38,024 nt of DNA from Alphaproteobacteria bacterium (lineage in GTDB: Bacteria; Pseudomonadota; Alphaproteobacteria; Sphingomonadales; Emcibacteraceae), in the NCBI GenBank assembly GCA_020446675.1, contig JAGREE010000034.1, positions 1 to 38,024 of the forward strand, read 5' to 3'. Position 1 is the stretch's first letter; the number at the start of each line of letters is the position of its first letter. Position numbers and translations under genes: made by a program. Below the pieces are notes generated by a model. It ran no database searches and was not told the DNA's origin. It saw only the letters and a list, made by a program, of their open reading frames with translations. Shown here piece by piece: positions 9,461 through 17,770 of the stretch.

Positions 9461-10030
9461 CTATTCATTTTTCGTGCGGTATTTTTTCGGCACTTCCGGA
9501 TAGGCATTGATGAAATTATCATGATTGGGCATCACCACTTTCGGTAATGTATCCTTATTAATCACATCATTTTCACCGATGATGCCATTCTCGCTCAAGA
9601 GAAAGGCTGTCAGCGCATAATATTCACTGTTGGTCAGCGACATCGGCGATGTATAGGGCATGGCCTTGCGGATATAATTAAACACCGTTGTCGGATATGG
9701 CCAATAGCTGCCGATGGTTGCCACCATATGATCGGTGCCGATTGTGCCCTGCCCGCCGAACAGCGTATCTGCCGGGTCCTCCGGTTCATAATCGGTCAGC
9801 TTATCGGGCGGGTTCATATGGCATATATGACAGTTATTTTCGAATAGTTCCGCGCCTTCCACGGCGGTGCCCTGCCCGTCGGGCAGATTTTCCCCGTCTG
9901 GGAAGACGGACCAGAACCGTTTATCAATATCGGCCTGTGTCGCTGGTTCGCCAAAGCGGCTTTGCTGTGCCACAACAGTCTGGGCGCCGCTTATCATAAG
10001 GGCGGCAATAAGAATTTTATGCATAGACAT
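9461..10030 (-). CDS. monohaem cytochrome c, sulfite dehydrogenase electron acceptor subunit (SoxD/SorB-like)
   Basis: A periplasmic c-type cytochrome of 189 residues. A Sec signal peptide (MSMHKILIAALMISGAQTVVA) precedes one haem motif, CHICH at residues 67-71, and a likely axial Met in the AMPYTSPM stretch. The reading frame is open further upstream, but ATG 10030 has AAAGGGGGCGATCAGAC before it and starts the signal peptide. It overlaps the end of the SoxC-type gene by 14 bases, so translation is probably coupled, and it should take electrons from that enzyme. Classical SoxD is about twice as long with two haems; this single-haem form is nearer to SorB or to the N-terminal half of SoxD. 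Exact naming is uncertain. Confidence 0.82.
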   Translation of the reverse strand: MSMHKILIAALMISGAQTVVAQQSRFGEPATQADIDKRFWSVFPDGENLPDGQGTAVEGAELFENNCHICHMNPPDKLTDYEPEDPADTLFGGQGTIGTDHMVATIGSYWPYPTTVFNYIRKAMPYTSPMSLTNSEYYALTAFLLSENGIIGENDVINKDTLPKVVMPNHDNFINAYPEVPKKYRTKNE

Positions 10031-11318
10031 GTCTGATCGCCCCCTTTGCATTGACGCTCCAGCTGTGGATGGCGTGATAATGGTAAAAGGCATCCTTGCC
10101 GCGGGCGGCAAGAAGCTCTTCACGGGTTGGCTGCAGGCGGCCGGCTTCATCGGTTGCGCGGCTTTGCAGGATCGCCGGGCTACCGTCCCACATCCAGGGG
10201 ATTCTGAACCGTGTCAGCATTTTATCATAAACCGGCCCTTCAATTGCCGCTTCGGCCCATGTTTTGCCGCCATCGGCGGAAACCTCAACCTTGGCGATTT
10301 TACCGCGCCCCGACCAGGCAAGCCCCGTTATTTCATAAAGCCCTTTTTTCTTGAGGCTGATGGCGCTTGAGGGTCGGGTGATCATTGATTTCACGTCCAT
10401 TTCAAGCGAGAATTGCAGCGCTTTCCCGTCATAAAGCTTGTCGGTATATTTTGATGTTTCAAAGCGCGACATCACCGGTTTATCGGTCACATAGAGCGAC
10501 CGCAGCCATTTCACGCTTGTGTTTCCTTCAAAGCCCGGGTTTAAAAGCCGCATCGGGTATCCCTGACTTGGGCGGATGCGTTCCCCGTTCTGGTAAATGG
10601 CGATTATGGTATCGTCCAGCGCCTTATCAATCGGTATACTGCGACTGAGTGATCCGCTGTCGCCACCTTCGGCGATAATCCATTTGGCGTCTGGTGAGAC
10701 ACCGACTTCATCAAGCAGGGTTGAAAGCGGTATGCCGGTCCATTCGCTGCCCGAGACAAGCCCGTGGGTCATATACATAAAATTCTGGTCCGGTTTTTCT
10801 GCCCAGCAAACCCGGCTGTTGCCCGAGCATTCCATGAAATATTTTCTTGTAACCGTCGGGTAATTTTCAAGTGCCTCAATATCCCACTTTAATGGCTGTT
10901 TGACCATGCCGTGAATGACGACTTTATGTTTTGCCGGGTCAATATCCGGAATGCCGTGGTGGGTCACTTCAAAATGAAGGCCGCTTGGCGTAATCGTCCC
11001 CTGCAGCAAATGGTGCGGCGTGCGCCCGGATGAGGACGCGGTCCGCCCGCCCGTTGGTGGCGCGACAAAGCGCTGTACCCGTCCCTTTTCAAACTGGCTG
11101 ACATCGCCATAAAGCGGCAGATCATCACCGGGATAAAGGGTCCAGTCTTCCTGCCCCTCCCCAACGATGGCGTCCTGCGCAATGGCGGGGGCGCCGCTGG
11201 CCAGCGTTGCCCCGGTTGCAAGTGCCGAATTAATAAAAAAACGGCGGCTCATCAGGCCGTTCCCGGCAGCCTGATCGGTCGCATCAACGACCAGTGTTTT
11301 CGTCTTTGAATGTGTCAT
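10017..11318 (-). CDS. soxC: SoxC-type sulfite/sulfane dehydrogenase, molybdopterin subunit
   Basis: Periplasmic molybdoenzyme of the sulfite oxidase family, 433 residues, which oxidises sulfite or sulfane sulfur and passes electrons to a cytochrome c. A Tat signal is visible (SRRFFI at 24-29, cleavage near APAIA-Q at 48), as needed for a folded cofactor protein. The molybdenum-ligand Cys164 sits in MECSGNS. The C-terminal part (from about 325) is the Mo-co dimerisation domain, with VEVSADGGKTW. GGAG lies eight bases before the ATG. The partner cytochrome overlaps its 3' end. The xdhC-mocA pair lies just upstream in the same direction. No soxXYZAB genes are in the window, so a stand-alone sulfite dehydrogenase role is as likely as a role in the full Sox pathway. 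Confidence 0.88.
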   Translation of the reverse strand: MTHSKTKTLVVDATDQAAGNGLMSRRFFINSALATGATLASGAPAIAQDAIVGEGQEDWTLYPGDDLPLYGDVSQFEKGRVQRFVAPPTGGRTASSSGRTPHHLLQGTITPSGLHFEVTHHGIPDIDPAKHKVVIHGMVKQPLKWDIEALENYPTVTRKYFMECSGNSRVCWAEKPDQNFMYMTHGLVSGSEWTGIPLSTLLDEVGVSPDAKWIIAEGGDSGSLSRSIPIDKALDDTIIAIYQNGERIRPSQGYPMRLLNPGFEGNTSVKWLRSLYVTDKPVMSRFETSKYTDKLYDGKALQFSLEMDVKSMITRPSSAISLKKKGLYEITGLAWSGRGKIAKVEVSADGGKTWAEAAIEGPVYDKMLTRFRIPWMWDGSPAILQSRATDEAGRLQPTREELLAARGKDAFYHYHAIHSWSVNAKGAIRHVYA

Positions 11319-11341
11319 GTTTCTCTCCCCTTCCGATAAAT

Positions 11342-11369
11342 ACTATATCGTGAAATCAAAGAAAAACAA
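11342..11369 (-). promoter_or_regulatory. possible sigma-70 promoter for the SoxC/cytochrome pair
   Basis: On the minus strand TTGTTT (11364-11369) and TATAGT (11342-11347) are 16 bases apart, ahead of the SoxC-type gene and after the mocA stop. It could give the dehydrogenase pair its own transcript, separate from xdhC-mocA. The match is moderate. Confidence 0.35.
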
Positions 11370-11374
11370 GGGGG

Positions 11375-11962
11375 CTAAAATTGTTCCATGATCTGGTTAT
11401 AGGAATCCGGCGTATCGATATCATTAAGGATGGCATCTGTTTCCAGATCAACGGATATCACGTCATCCTGATAGTTCTGAAGCAGTTTTCTGGCACCCTT
11501 ATCGCCTTGCAGGGTGTCAAAATCAGGGAAAAATTTACTGGAAAATATAATCGGGTTGCCGATTTTACCGTGACGGGTCGGGGCAACAATCTTATCCGCC
11601 TGAAATTCACTAATCAGCCGCTTATAATGCGCGGAAGATATATAGGGCATATCGCCAAGACAGATCATCACCCCATCACAGTCTTTATGAAGTGCCGCCA
11701 TACCCGCTTTTAAAGACGCGCTTAAGCCAATGTCATAATCAGGATTATGGGTGAATTTTACAGGCTGACCAATGCCCGCCTTTACTTTTTCATGTTCATG
11801 ACCGGTGACCACAATAATATCATCAAGATTGCTCGCCATAAGCTGGTCAATCACATGACTGACCATGGTTTTATCATTGAATGTCAGTAGCAGTTTATTG
11901 TCTTCACCCATGCGGGTTGATTTCCCCGCGGCAAGGACAATGGCTGTGATACGGGCGCTCAC
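11375..11962 (-). CDS. mocA: molybdenum cofactor cytidylyltransferase-like protein (MocA family)
   Basis: A 195-residue nucleotidyltransferase of the MobA/MocA type. It likely transfers CMP from CTP to molybdopterin, giving the cytosine-dinucleotide cofactor used by xanthine-dehydrogenase-type hydroxylases. Seen: the N-terminal nucleotide-binding signature VLAAGKSTRMG (10-20), VTGHEHEKV, and the metal-binding CLGDMPYIS near residue 100. The start is GTG, overlapping the xdhC stop in a four-base GTGA, so the two are translationally coupled. That pairing favours MocA over MobA. The SoxC-type enzyme downstream uses plain molybdopterin, so the client is probably a hydroxylase coded elsewhere. Confidence 0.83.
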   Translation of the reverse strand: MSARITAIVLAAGKSTRMGEDNKLLLTFNDKTMVSHVIDQLMASNLDDIIVVTGHEHEKVKAGIGQPVKFTHNPDYDIGLSASLKAGMAALHKDCDGVMICLGDMPYISSAHYKRLISEFQADKIVAPTRHGKIGNPIIFSSKFFPDFDTLQGDKGARKLLQNYQDDVISVDLETDAILNDIDTPDSYNQIMEQF

Positions 11963-12870
11963 GCGATGCCCTTAATATTTTCGGCGCGGCGCACGGATAC
12001 CAGTTCAGCGAGGATGGAAAGGGCGATTTCCGCCGGTTCAAGACTACCAATATCCAGCCCTGCCGGGCCATGAATGCGGCCAATTTCCGCTTTGCTGAAC
12101 CCTTTGTCCCTCAGTCTTATTCTTCTTTGCTGTTGGGTTTTGCGGCTTCCTAGCGCGGCAATATAAAAAGCGTCCGAGCGCATGGCCAATTCCAGTGCCG
12201 GATCATCAATTTTCGGATCATGGCTTAATGTGACGATCGCTGTGCTAGAATTAATACCAATTTTTTCGATGGCCTCATCCGGCCAATCAGTTAGGAACGT
12301 TGTGCCCGGGAACCGCTCATCTGAGGCGTAGGCGGTGCGCGGATCAATCAGGGTCACATCAATACCAAGGGTTTTTGCCATGCTGACGAGACCTTGTGAA
12401 ATATGAACGGCCCCCACCACAATCATCTTTAAGGCCGGCTTATATTCATGGATAAAATATTTGCCCGGGGCAATTTCCGTATCGCTTTTAAGCTCGCGGG
12501 TGATGTTCGGGTCCCCGTCAAGAAGGGTAGCCGCCTTTTCCTTAATACCTGTTATTGGTTCAACAAGAATATGAACTTCCCCACCACAACTTAGGCCCAC
12601 TTCCCAGGCTTGGTCGGTGGCGACCTCAAATTTCAGAAGCTCGCCTTTGCCGCTTTTAAGACAGTCGTGGGCCGTCGTCACCACAACCCCGTCCACGCAT
12701 CCGCCGGAAACCGATCCTTCCATATGACCGTCGGCATCAATGATAAGATGACTACCCACAGGACGCGGCGATGACCCCCATGTTTTTACCACGGTGGCCA
12801 GAACCATTTTTCTCCCTTCCGCATCCCAGTCGCGGATGGTTTGCCAGATATGTCTCCAATCAGTGCTCAT
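11959..12870 (-). CDS. xdhC: XdhC/CoxI family molybdenum hydroxylase maturation factor
   Basis: Accessory protein of the XdhC/CoxI family, which binds molybdenum cofactor, promotes its sulfuration and helps insert it into xanthine-dehydrogenase-like enzymes. The N-terminal XdhC/CoxI domain shows TWGSSPRPVG and GSVSGGCVDG. The C-terminal Rossmann-like domain shows VVGAVHISQGL, DPRTAYASDERF and AALGSRKTQ. The frame is open to 13002, but ATG 12870 (MSTDWRHIW) is the natural beginning, giving 303 residues; the upstream extension would run into the divergent gene and does not look like protein. It leads into mocA through a four-base overlap. No molybdenum hydroxylase is visible in this window. Confidence 0.88.
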   Translation of the reverse strand: MSTDWRHIWQTIRDWDAEGRKMVLATVVKTWGSSPRPVGSHLIIDADGHMEGSVSGGCVDGVVVTTAHDCLKSGKGELLKFEVATDQAWEVGLSCGGEVHILVEPITGIKEKAATLLDGDPNITRELKSDTEIAPGKYFIHEYKPALKMIVVGAVHISQGLVSMAKTLGIDVTLIDPRTAYASDERFPGTTFLTDWPDEAIEKIGINSSTAIVTLSHDPKIDDPALELAMRSDAFYIAALGSRKTQQQRRIRLRDKGFSKAEIGRIHGPAGLDIGSLEPAEIALSILAELVSVRRAENIKGIA

Positions 12871-12945
12871 GGCGCGGACAGTATCAAATTCATTTCTAAA
12901 AATCACCTTTAAACGTAATATAATAACTAAAAATTTTGGCTCATC

Positions 12946-12967
12946 GTTATTTGCTGTTATAAATAAC
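12946..12967. repeat. dyad in the xdhC / YdjM-like divergent region
   Basis: GTTATTT at 12946-12952 and AAATAAC at 12961-12967 are perfect inverted copies around an eight-base centre. They lie 26 bases before the YdjM-like start and within the 122-base region that must hold both promoters. This could be an operator or a leader hairpin. No factor can be assigned. Confidence 0.35.
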
Positions 12968-12992
12968 AAAAGTAATAAATTAGGGTATATTG

Positions 12993-14027
12993 ATGGATCC
13001 ATTCACGCAAGGTGTCCTTGGGGCCGCATTCTCGCAAAGCTTTGCAAGAAGAAAGAAAATACGTGTGGCCTGTCTCGCCGGGGCACTTGGCGGCATGGCA
13101 GCGGATCTTGACATTTTTATCAGATCATCTACTGACCCGCTCCTCGCCATTGAATTTCACCGTCACTTTACCCACTCAATCTGGTTTATACCTTTTGGTG
13201 GCCTGTTGGTGGCGATGGCCATGTGGCTGGTTTTTTCGAAACTTCTCAAAACAAAAGAATGCGATTTTAAATCGCTGGCGCTTTTTTCAACACTGGGCTA
13301 CGCAACACATGCAACACTTGATGCCTGCACCAGTTATGGAACACGGCTTTTCTGGCCACTGTCCAATGAACGGGTGGCATGGGATACGGTCGCCGTCATT
13401 GACCCGCTTCCCACCATAATCATCACGATTTTTGTGGTATTAAGCTATAGAAGATATTCAAGAACACTGGCCCAGGTCGGTATGGCCTGCTTCATCGGCT
13501 ATCTGGCGCTTGGGTTTATGCAAAATTACCGTGTCACCAAAAAAGTGGAACAAATCGCCGCAGCGCGCGGCCATAATATCAACCGCATAAAGTTAAACCC
13601 GACCCTTGGCAATCTGATTGTCTGGCGAACCATCTATCAGTCCGGCGGCAATTATTATGTCAATGCAGTGATCGCCCAGCCCTTTTCACCACCAACAGTG
13701 ATTGAGGGGACGTCCGTCCCAATGATTGACCCGGAAAGCATTTATCCTGAACTGGGGCCCGATAGTGTGGGCCGAAAAGATATCCGCCGTTTTGATTATT
13801 TTGCGGAAAGTTACCTCTTTAAATATGACGGGACAATTGCCGATCTTCGCTATAGTGCGGAACCGCATAAAATTCAGCCGCTCTGGGGCATCAGGGTCCA
13901 TCCGGACAAACCGGAAAATCATGTGGATTATATCAGCTACATCCGTCCAAACGGGCGGGCGCTTAATGTAACATGGTCAATGCTTATGGGGACATATGAG
14001 CCTGCCCCCATAGATCCGGAATTTTAA
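12993..14027 (+). CDS. YdjM/YbcI-like inner membrane metal-dependent hydrolase family protein
   Basis: Membrane protein of the YdjM/YbcI family (described as LexA-regulated or metal-dependent hydrolases; real activity unproven). The N-terminal half has several hydrophobic segments and the family signature: MDPFTQGVLGAAF at the start, DLDIF near 40, HRHFTHSI near 57 and YATHATLDACTSYGTR near 100. The His/Asp residues suggest metal binding in or near the membrane. A soluble C-terminal part of about 170 residues follows. A TTG sits one codon upstream, but ATG 12993 with AGGG eight bases before it is preferred. Its stop directly abuts the stop of convergent argG. Neighbours give no clue to function. 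Confidence 0.8.
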   Translation: MDPFTQGVLGAAFSQSFARRKKIRVACLAGALGGMAADLDIFIRSSTDPLLAIEFHRHFTHSIWFIPFGGLLVAMAMWLVFSKLLKTKECDFKSLALFSTLGYATHATLDACTSYGTRLFWPLSNERVAWDTVAVIDPLPTIIITIFVVLSYRRYSRTLAQVGMACFIGYLALGFMQNYRVTKKVEQIAAARGHNINRIKLNPTLGNLIVWRTIYQSGGNYYVNAVIAQPFSPPTVIEGTSVPMIDPESIYPELGPDSVGRKDIRRFDYFAESYLFKYDGTIADLRYSAEPHKIQPLWGIRVHPDKPENHVDYISYIRPNGRALNVTWSMLMGTYEPAPIDPEF

Positions 14028-15227
14028 TTATCCGCGCAAGTTGCGAAGACGAAGACGCAGCGCATTGAGCTTGATAAAGCCTTCGGCATCGCGTTGGTCA
14101 TAAACCTCGTCTTCCTCAAAGGTGACATGTTCCATGGAATAAAGGGACCTTGGTGACTTACGGCCGACCAGTGTCGCACTGCCCTTATAAAGTTTAAGGC
14201 GCACTGTGCCGTAAACATCTTCCTGCGATTTATCAATAAGTGCCTGCATCATTTCACGTTCCGGTGAGAACCAGAAACCGTTATAAATGGCTTCGGCATA
14301 TTTCGGCATAATTTCATCTTTTAAATGCATGGCCCCACGGTCAATGGTAATGCTTTCCATACCGCGATGCGCAACGGACAGGATTGTTCCCCCCGGTGTT
14401 TCGTAGATCCCGCGCGACTTCATTCCGATATAGCGGTTTTCCAGCAGATCAAGACGACCGATACCGTTAATTTTACCAAGCTCATTTAGTTTGGTCAGAA
14501 TAGTGGCCGGGGACATGCGCACGCCGTCAATCGCCACCGCATCGCCCTTTTCAAATTCGATCTCAATATATGTCGGCTCGTCCGGGGCACTTTCCGGCGA
14601 ATTGATCCGGTTATAAACATATTCAGGCGCTTCAACCCACGGATCTTCCAGAAGCTTTCCTTCAGAAGATGTGTGAAGAAGATTGGCATCAATGGAAAAT
14701 GGTGCCTCACCGCGTTTATCCTTGGAAATTGGAATCTGATTCTTTTCAGCATAATCAATCAGCTTTTCACGGCTGTTAAGATCCCATTCGCGCCAAGGGG
14801 CGATGACTTTAATATGCGGATTTAATGCATAATAGCCCAGCTCAAATCTGATCTGGTCATTTCCTTTACCGGTCGCACCGTGACATACCGCTTCCGCGCC
14901 AACCTGTGCCGCAATTTCAATCTGACGTTTGGCAATAAGCGGGCGGGCAATTGAGGTGCCTAATAGATAAGTTCCTTCATAAAGCGCATTGGCACGGAAC
15001 ATTGGAAAAACATAATCGCGGACGAATTCTTCACGCAGATCTTCAATAAAAATTTCCTTAATCCCGAACATTTCCGCTTTTTTGCGGGCCGGTTCCAGTT
15101 CTTCACCCTGACCAAGATCAGCGGTAAAAGTCACCACTTCGCACTGGTATACATCCTGGAGCCATTTTAAAATAATGGAGGTATCCAATCCACCCGAATA
15201 GGCAAGCACAACTTTATTGATAGACAT
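14028..15227 (-). CDS. argG: argininosuccinate synthase
   Basis: Cytoplasmic ATP-dependent ligase joining citrulline and aspartate in arginine synthesis. At 399 residues from the chosen start it has the usual length. Seen: the N-type ATP pyrophosphatase P-loop AYSGGLDTS near residue 10, GTSIARPL near 93, [14 protein letters not shown] near 118 and [15 protein letters not shown] near 265. The frame stays open to 15305, but ATG 15227 has AAGG with an eight-base gap and starts exactly where the family does ([13 protein letters not shown]). It stands alone, with no other arg genes beside it, as in many alphaproteobacteria. Confidence 0.97.
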   Translation of the reverse strand: MSINKVVLAYSGGLDTSIILKWLQDVYQCEVVTFTADLGQGEELEPARKKAEMFGIKEIFIEDLREEFVRDYVFPMFRANALYEGTYLLGTSIARPLIAKRQIEIAAQVGAEAVCHGATGKGNDQIRFELGYYALNPHIKVIAPWREWDLNSREKLIDYAEKNQIPISKDKRGEAPFSIDANLLHTSSEGKLLEDPWVEAPEYVYNRINSPESAPDEPTYIEIEFEKGDAVAIDGVRMSPATILTKLNELGKINGIGRLDLLENRYIGMKSRGIYETPGGTILSVAHRGMESITIDRGAMHLKDEIMPKYAEAIYNGFWFSPEREMMQALIDKSQEDVYGTVRLKLYKGSATLVGRKSPRSLYSMEHVTFEEDEVYDQRDAEGFIKLNALRLRLRNLRG

Positions 15228-15346
15228 CGTATTTTTCCTTATCGAAATTCTTTGCCACAGACGATTCTGCATTCGCGGCGCAGTATAGGGAAATCCTGAT
15301 ACCATTCAAGTATAGATATAAAGCCAGACAATAAAAATGCATTAAT

Positions 15347-15418
15347 TTACGGCAATTTTGGACTTTTATTGGGTTTCCCGTCTTTTTTCCTAATTTTATC
15401 GCCGTAAACCCAATAAAA
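15347..15418. repeat. two interleaved inverted repeats in the argG / thiosulfate-importer gap
   Basis: The 313 bases between argG and the YeeE/YedE gene hold no gene. They contain TTTTATTGGGTTT (15364-15376) and its exact inverse AAACCCAATAAAA (15406-15418), 13 base pairs with a 29-base centre. A second pair, TTACGGC (15347-15353) and GCCGTAA (15401-15407), is interleaved in the order A-B-A'-B'. The arms overlap by two bases, so the helices compete or form a pseudoknot. The rest of the gap holds a promoter-like element and a small leader hairpin, annotated separately. Confidence 0.6.
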
Positions 15419-15463
15419 ACAGATATTACATGTCCGGATTGATGCGTGCATTTAATATTTTTA

Positions 15464-15472
15464 TGCTATAAT
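15464..15472 (+). promoter_or_regulatory. extended -10 promoter for the thiosulfate importer
   Basis: TGCTATAAT is a perfect extended -10 (TG-N-TATAAT), 68 bases before the ATG. No good -35 lies at the right distance, which is normal for extended -10 promoters. Transcription would start near 15479 and leave a leader of about 60 bases. Confidence 0.5.
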
Positions 15473-15495
15473 TCACTTTAATTTTTCGACGATGA

Positions 15496-15528
15496 CCTGT
15501 TGGCAATGAACAGGCAAATATAAACAGG
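15496..15528 (+). promoter_or_regulatory. leader hairpin with alternative pairing to the ribosome binding site
   Basis: CCTGTT (15496-15501) can pair with AACAGG at 15509-15514 (seven-base loop) or with a second AACAGG at 15523-15528, which contains the likely Shine-Dalgarno AGGG of the importer gene. One arm with two equal partners is a simple layout for translational control. It may also be chance. Confidence 0.35.
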
Positions 15529-15540
15529 GTTAGTTAGTCA

Positions 15541-16722
15541 ATGAATGAAAAAGCTATCGTTAAGTCGCAAAAATTACAAAATTTTGGCCGCGGGCAGGCG
15601 CTATCAGCACTGGCAGCACTCATCCTTGTTTTCATGATTTACCAGACGGCAGGGCTGACCAATGCTCTGCTTTCATTGGTTGGGATTATGATCGGATTAA
15701 CGCTGGTTTATGGTCAGTTCGGTTTTACCGGCGGCTGGTCGGCATGGATTAACCAGCGCGATGGACGTGGCCTAAGAGCACAAATGCTGATCCTGGCACT
15801 TGCATCGGCTATTTTTTATCCGGTTCTTGCCAGCGGGTCATTATTCGGCTCACCCGTAACGGGTTTTGTGTCCCCCATCGGCATGGCGTCCATTTTCGGA
15901 AGTTTTCTTTTTGGAATAGGAATGCAGCTTGGCGGCTGTTGCGCATCAGGTGCGTTGTCATGGGCCGGTGCCGGCAGCACGCGGATTATAATCACCCTGT
16001 TCGGTTTTATTCTTGGTGGTATGTGGGGCGCTTATGATATTGCCTTCTGGCGATCATTGCCCGGCATGCGCATTAGCCTGACCGATGAATTTGGGGTAAT
16101 TGGCGGTCTGGGGGTGACGATATTAATTTGTGCGACCGTTGCCTTTATCACTCTTATTTATGAAAAGCGTCATCATGGACGTATTTTGCCTTTTAATGGT
16201 GAAGACAAAACACCAATGACCTTGCAGCGCGTTATCAGCGGCAACTGGCCACTTATTGCAGTTATCCTGCTTTTGGTTCTGGCAAATTTCCTGACCCTTA
16301 TGCTTGCCGGGCGTCCATGGGGGGTTACCAGCGCCTTTGTCCTCTGGGGGTCAAAGGTCGCCACTTTTACCGGTGCCGATGTCACCGGCTGGGCATACTG
16401 GCAAAATGCCGCCCCGCTTTCAAAGTCGGTTTTTTATGATGTCACCTCTGTCATGAATTTTGGTATTTTGTTAGGTGCACTGGTTGCCGCACAAATGATG
16501 GGAACCTTTAAGCCACAATGGAACATAACCCCGAAAATGATTATTGTGTCCATCATCGGCGGATTATTGCTTGGTTATGGGTCACGTATTGCCTACGGCT
16601 GTAATATCGGTGCCTTTTTCAGCGGGGTCAGTAGTGCCAGCCTAAGCGGGTGGATCTGGTTTGTTTCTGCTTTTATTGGCAACCTGTTCGGTAATGTTCT
16701 TAAAAAACGTTTCGCCCTTTAA
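15541..16722 (+). CDS. YeeE/YedE family (TsuA-like) thiosulfate/sulfur uptake protein
   Basis: Polytopic inner membrane protein, 393 residues, of the YeeE/YedE family, whose founder TsuA imports thiosulfate. About nine to ten hydrophobic segments are visible, arranged as two similar halves. The family cysteine motifs are present: GGCCASGAL (Cys133-Cys134) and AYGCNIGAFFSGV (Cys354); cysteines are thought to pass thiosulfate through the channel. YeeE proteins often work with a TusA/YeeD partner, but none is beside this gene. Together with the SoxC-type dehydrogenase 5 kb away it suggests use of reduced sulfur compounds. It converges with the serine hydrolase, six bases between the stops. Confidence 0.88.
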   Translation: MNEKAIVKSQKLQNFGRGQALSALAALILVFMIYQTAGLTNALLSLVGIMIGLTLVYGQFGFTGGWSAWINQRDGRGLRAQMLILALASAIFYPVLASGSLFGSPVTGFVSPIGMASIFGSFLFGIGMQLGGCCASGALSWAGAGSTRIIITLFGFILGGMWGAYDIAFWRSLPGMRISLTDEFGVIGGLGVTILICATVAFITLIYEKRHHGRILPFNGEDKTPMTLQRVISGNWPLIAVILLLVLANFLTLMLAGRPWGVTSAFVLWGSKVATFTGADVTGWAYWQNAAPLSKSVFYDVTSVMNFGILLGALVAAQMMGTFKPQWNITPKMIIVSIIGGLLLGYGSRIAYGCNIGAFFSGVSSASLSGWIWFVSAFIGNLFGNVLKKRFAL

Positions 16723-16728
16723 GCGCTG

Positions 16729-17679
16729 TTATCTGCTTTCCTCAAGAAATTCGGGTGGCACGCGGGTGCCATATTTCGTAACACCGGCAAGTCGGGAAAA
16801 ATACCAGTGGCAAAGCCGTGCTATTTCGGTCAGGGCTTCTCTGGCCTCATCCGTATCACCATAATTGCCCATCGCGGCCAGCGTATAGGGTCGCCCTTCC
16901 AGATCAACAGCCCCCCAGGACGTATAAACCCCGTCAATTGATCCGGTTTTCTGCAGAACGCGAATGCCCGGTGGCGTTCCCGTAGCAATCGCCCCTTCAT
17001 GGGGAATGGCCATTATATCCTGCATTTCCTTGCAAGCATCACCACTGATCGGCAGATCACAATGATATATTTTTTCCATAATAGACGCGGCTTCAAGTGG
17101 CGTGGAAAGATTTTCATTTCCCTTCACACTTTCCATCTGCCGGATCATTTTTCGCTGCAGTTTGGTTTTTGGAAAACCCAGATCATCCATAATTTCCGTG
17201 ACATTGTCCATCCCGACTTTATCGATCAGGATATTGGTTGCCATATTATCAGAAACCGTAATCATCATTACCGCAAGATCATGAAGGGACAGACTGGATG
17301 TGCCGTCACCAAAATGGCTGATATATCCTGACCCGCCAACGCGGTCCTGTGCCCGTATGGGAACGGCTTCTTTCAAATCAAGCTCGCCGCGTTCGGCGCG
17401 AATATATAGGCTGATCAAAAGCGGAACCTTAATGGCGCTCCCTTGCGGGAAAATCAGTTTCTCATTAACACCGAACTTTTGTTTTCCGGCCACATCAATC
17501 ACCGATATCCCCATCACCCCGGGCAGGTCCCAGGCTATTTTTTCCAGTTTTTCCTGAAATTTTTCCGCCAGAATTTTCTGATGCTCTTCCTGCGCCATGG
17601 TCGTGGAAGCCATTACGCAGGAAAAAATAACGAATAATTTTATGATAATAAACCGCACAAAATTTTTATCATGGCCCAT
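16729..17679 (-). CDS. class A beta-lactamase-fold serine hydrolase, exported
   Basis: Secreted serine hydrolase of the PenP/class A fold, 316 residues. A signal peptide ends near ASTTMAQ (30). All three core elements are present: SAIK (Ser81, Lys84), SDN (143-145) and KTGS (244-247). The omega loop is not typical: the usual ExxLN with the deacylating Glu166 is not evident between RKMIRQMESVKGNEN and LSTPLEAA. It therefore resembles the related non-lactamase serine hydrolases at least as much as true beta-lactamases. Real antibiotic hydrolysis is uncertain; penicillin binding or a peptidoglycan-linked role is possible. GGGGAGAG precedes the ATG. No ampR-like regulator is adjacent. Confidence 0.82.
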   Translation of the reverse strand: MGHDKNFVRFIIIKLFVIFSCVMASTTMAQEEHQKILAEKFQEKLEKIAWDLPGVMGISVIDVAGKQKFGVNEKLIFPQGSAIKVPLLISLYIRAERGELDLKEAVPIRAQDRVGGSGYISHFGDGTSSLSLHDLAVMMITVSDNMATNILIDKVGMDNVTEIMDDLGFPKTKLQRKMIRQMESVKGNENLSTPLEAASIMEKIYHCDLPISGDACKEMQDIMAIPHEGAIATGTPPGIRVLQKTGSIDGVYTSWGAVDLEGRPYTLAAMGNYGDTDEAREALTEIARLCHWYFSRLAGVTKYGTRVPPEFLEESR

Positions 17680-17770
17680 AGCACTGCTCTCCCCTTATCC
17701 ATTTTATGAAGAGCAAGTATGTTTTAATTATCCAATGCCGTCAAGATATTGAGATTATCTCATTATCGTA

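Noticed and set aside
10031..10150. N-terminal extension of the cytochrome c inside the SoxC-type gene
   Set aside because: A signal peptide begins at 10030 with a good ribosome binding site; the extension would bury the signal peptide.
12871..13002. N-terminal extension of XdhC to 13002
   Set aside because: It would cover the divergent promoter region and the first codons of the YdjM-like gene, and the residues do not look like XdhC; the start at 12870 fits the family.
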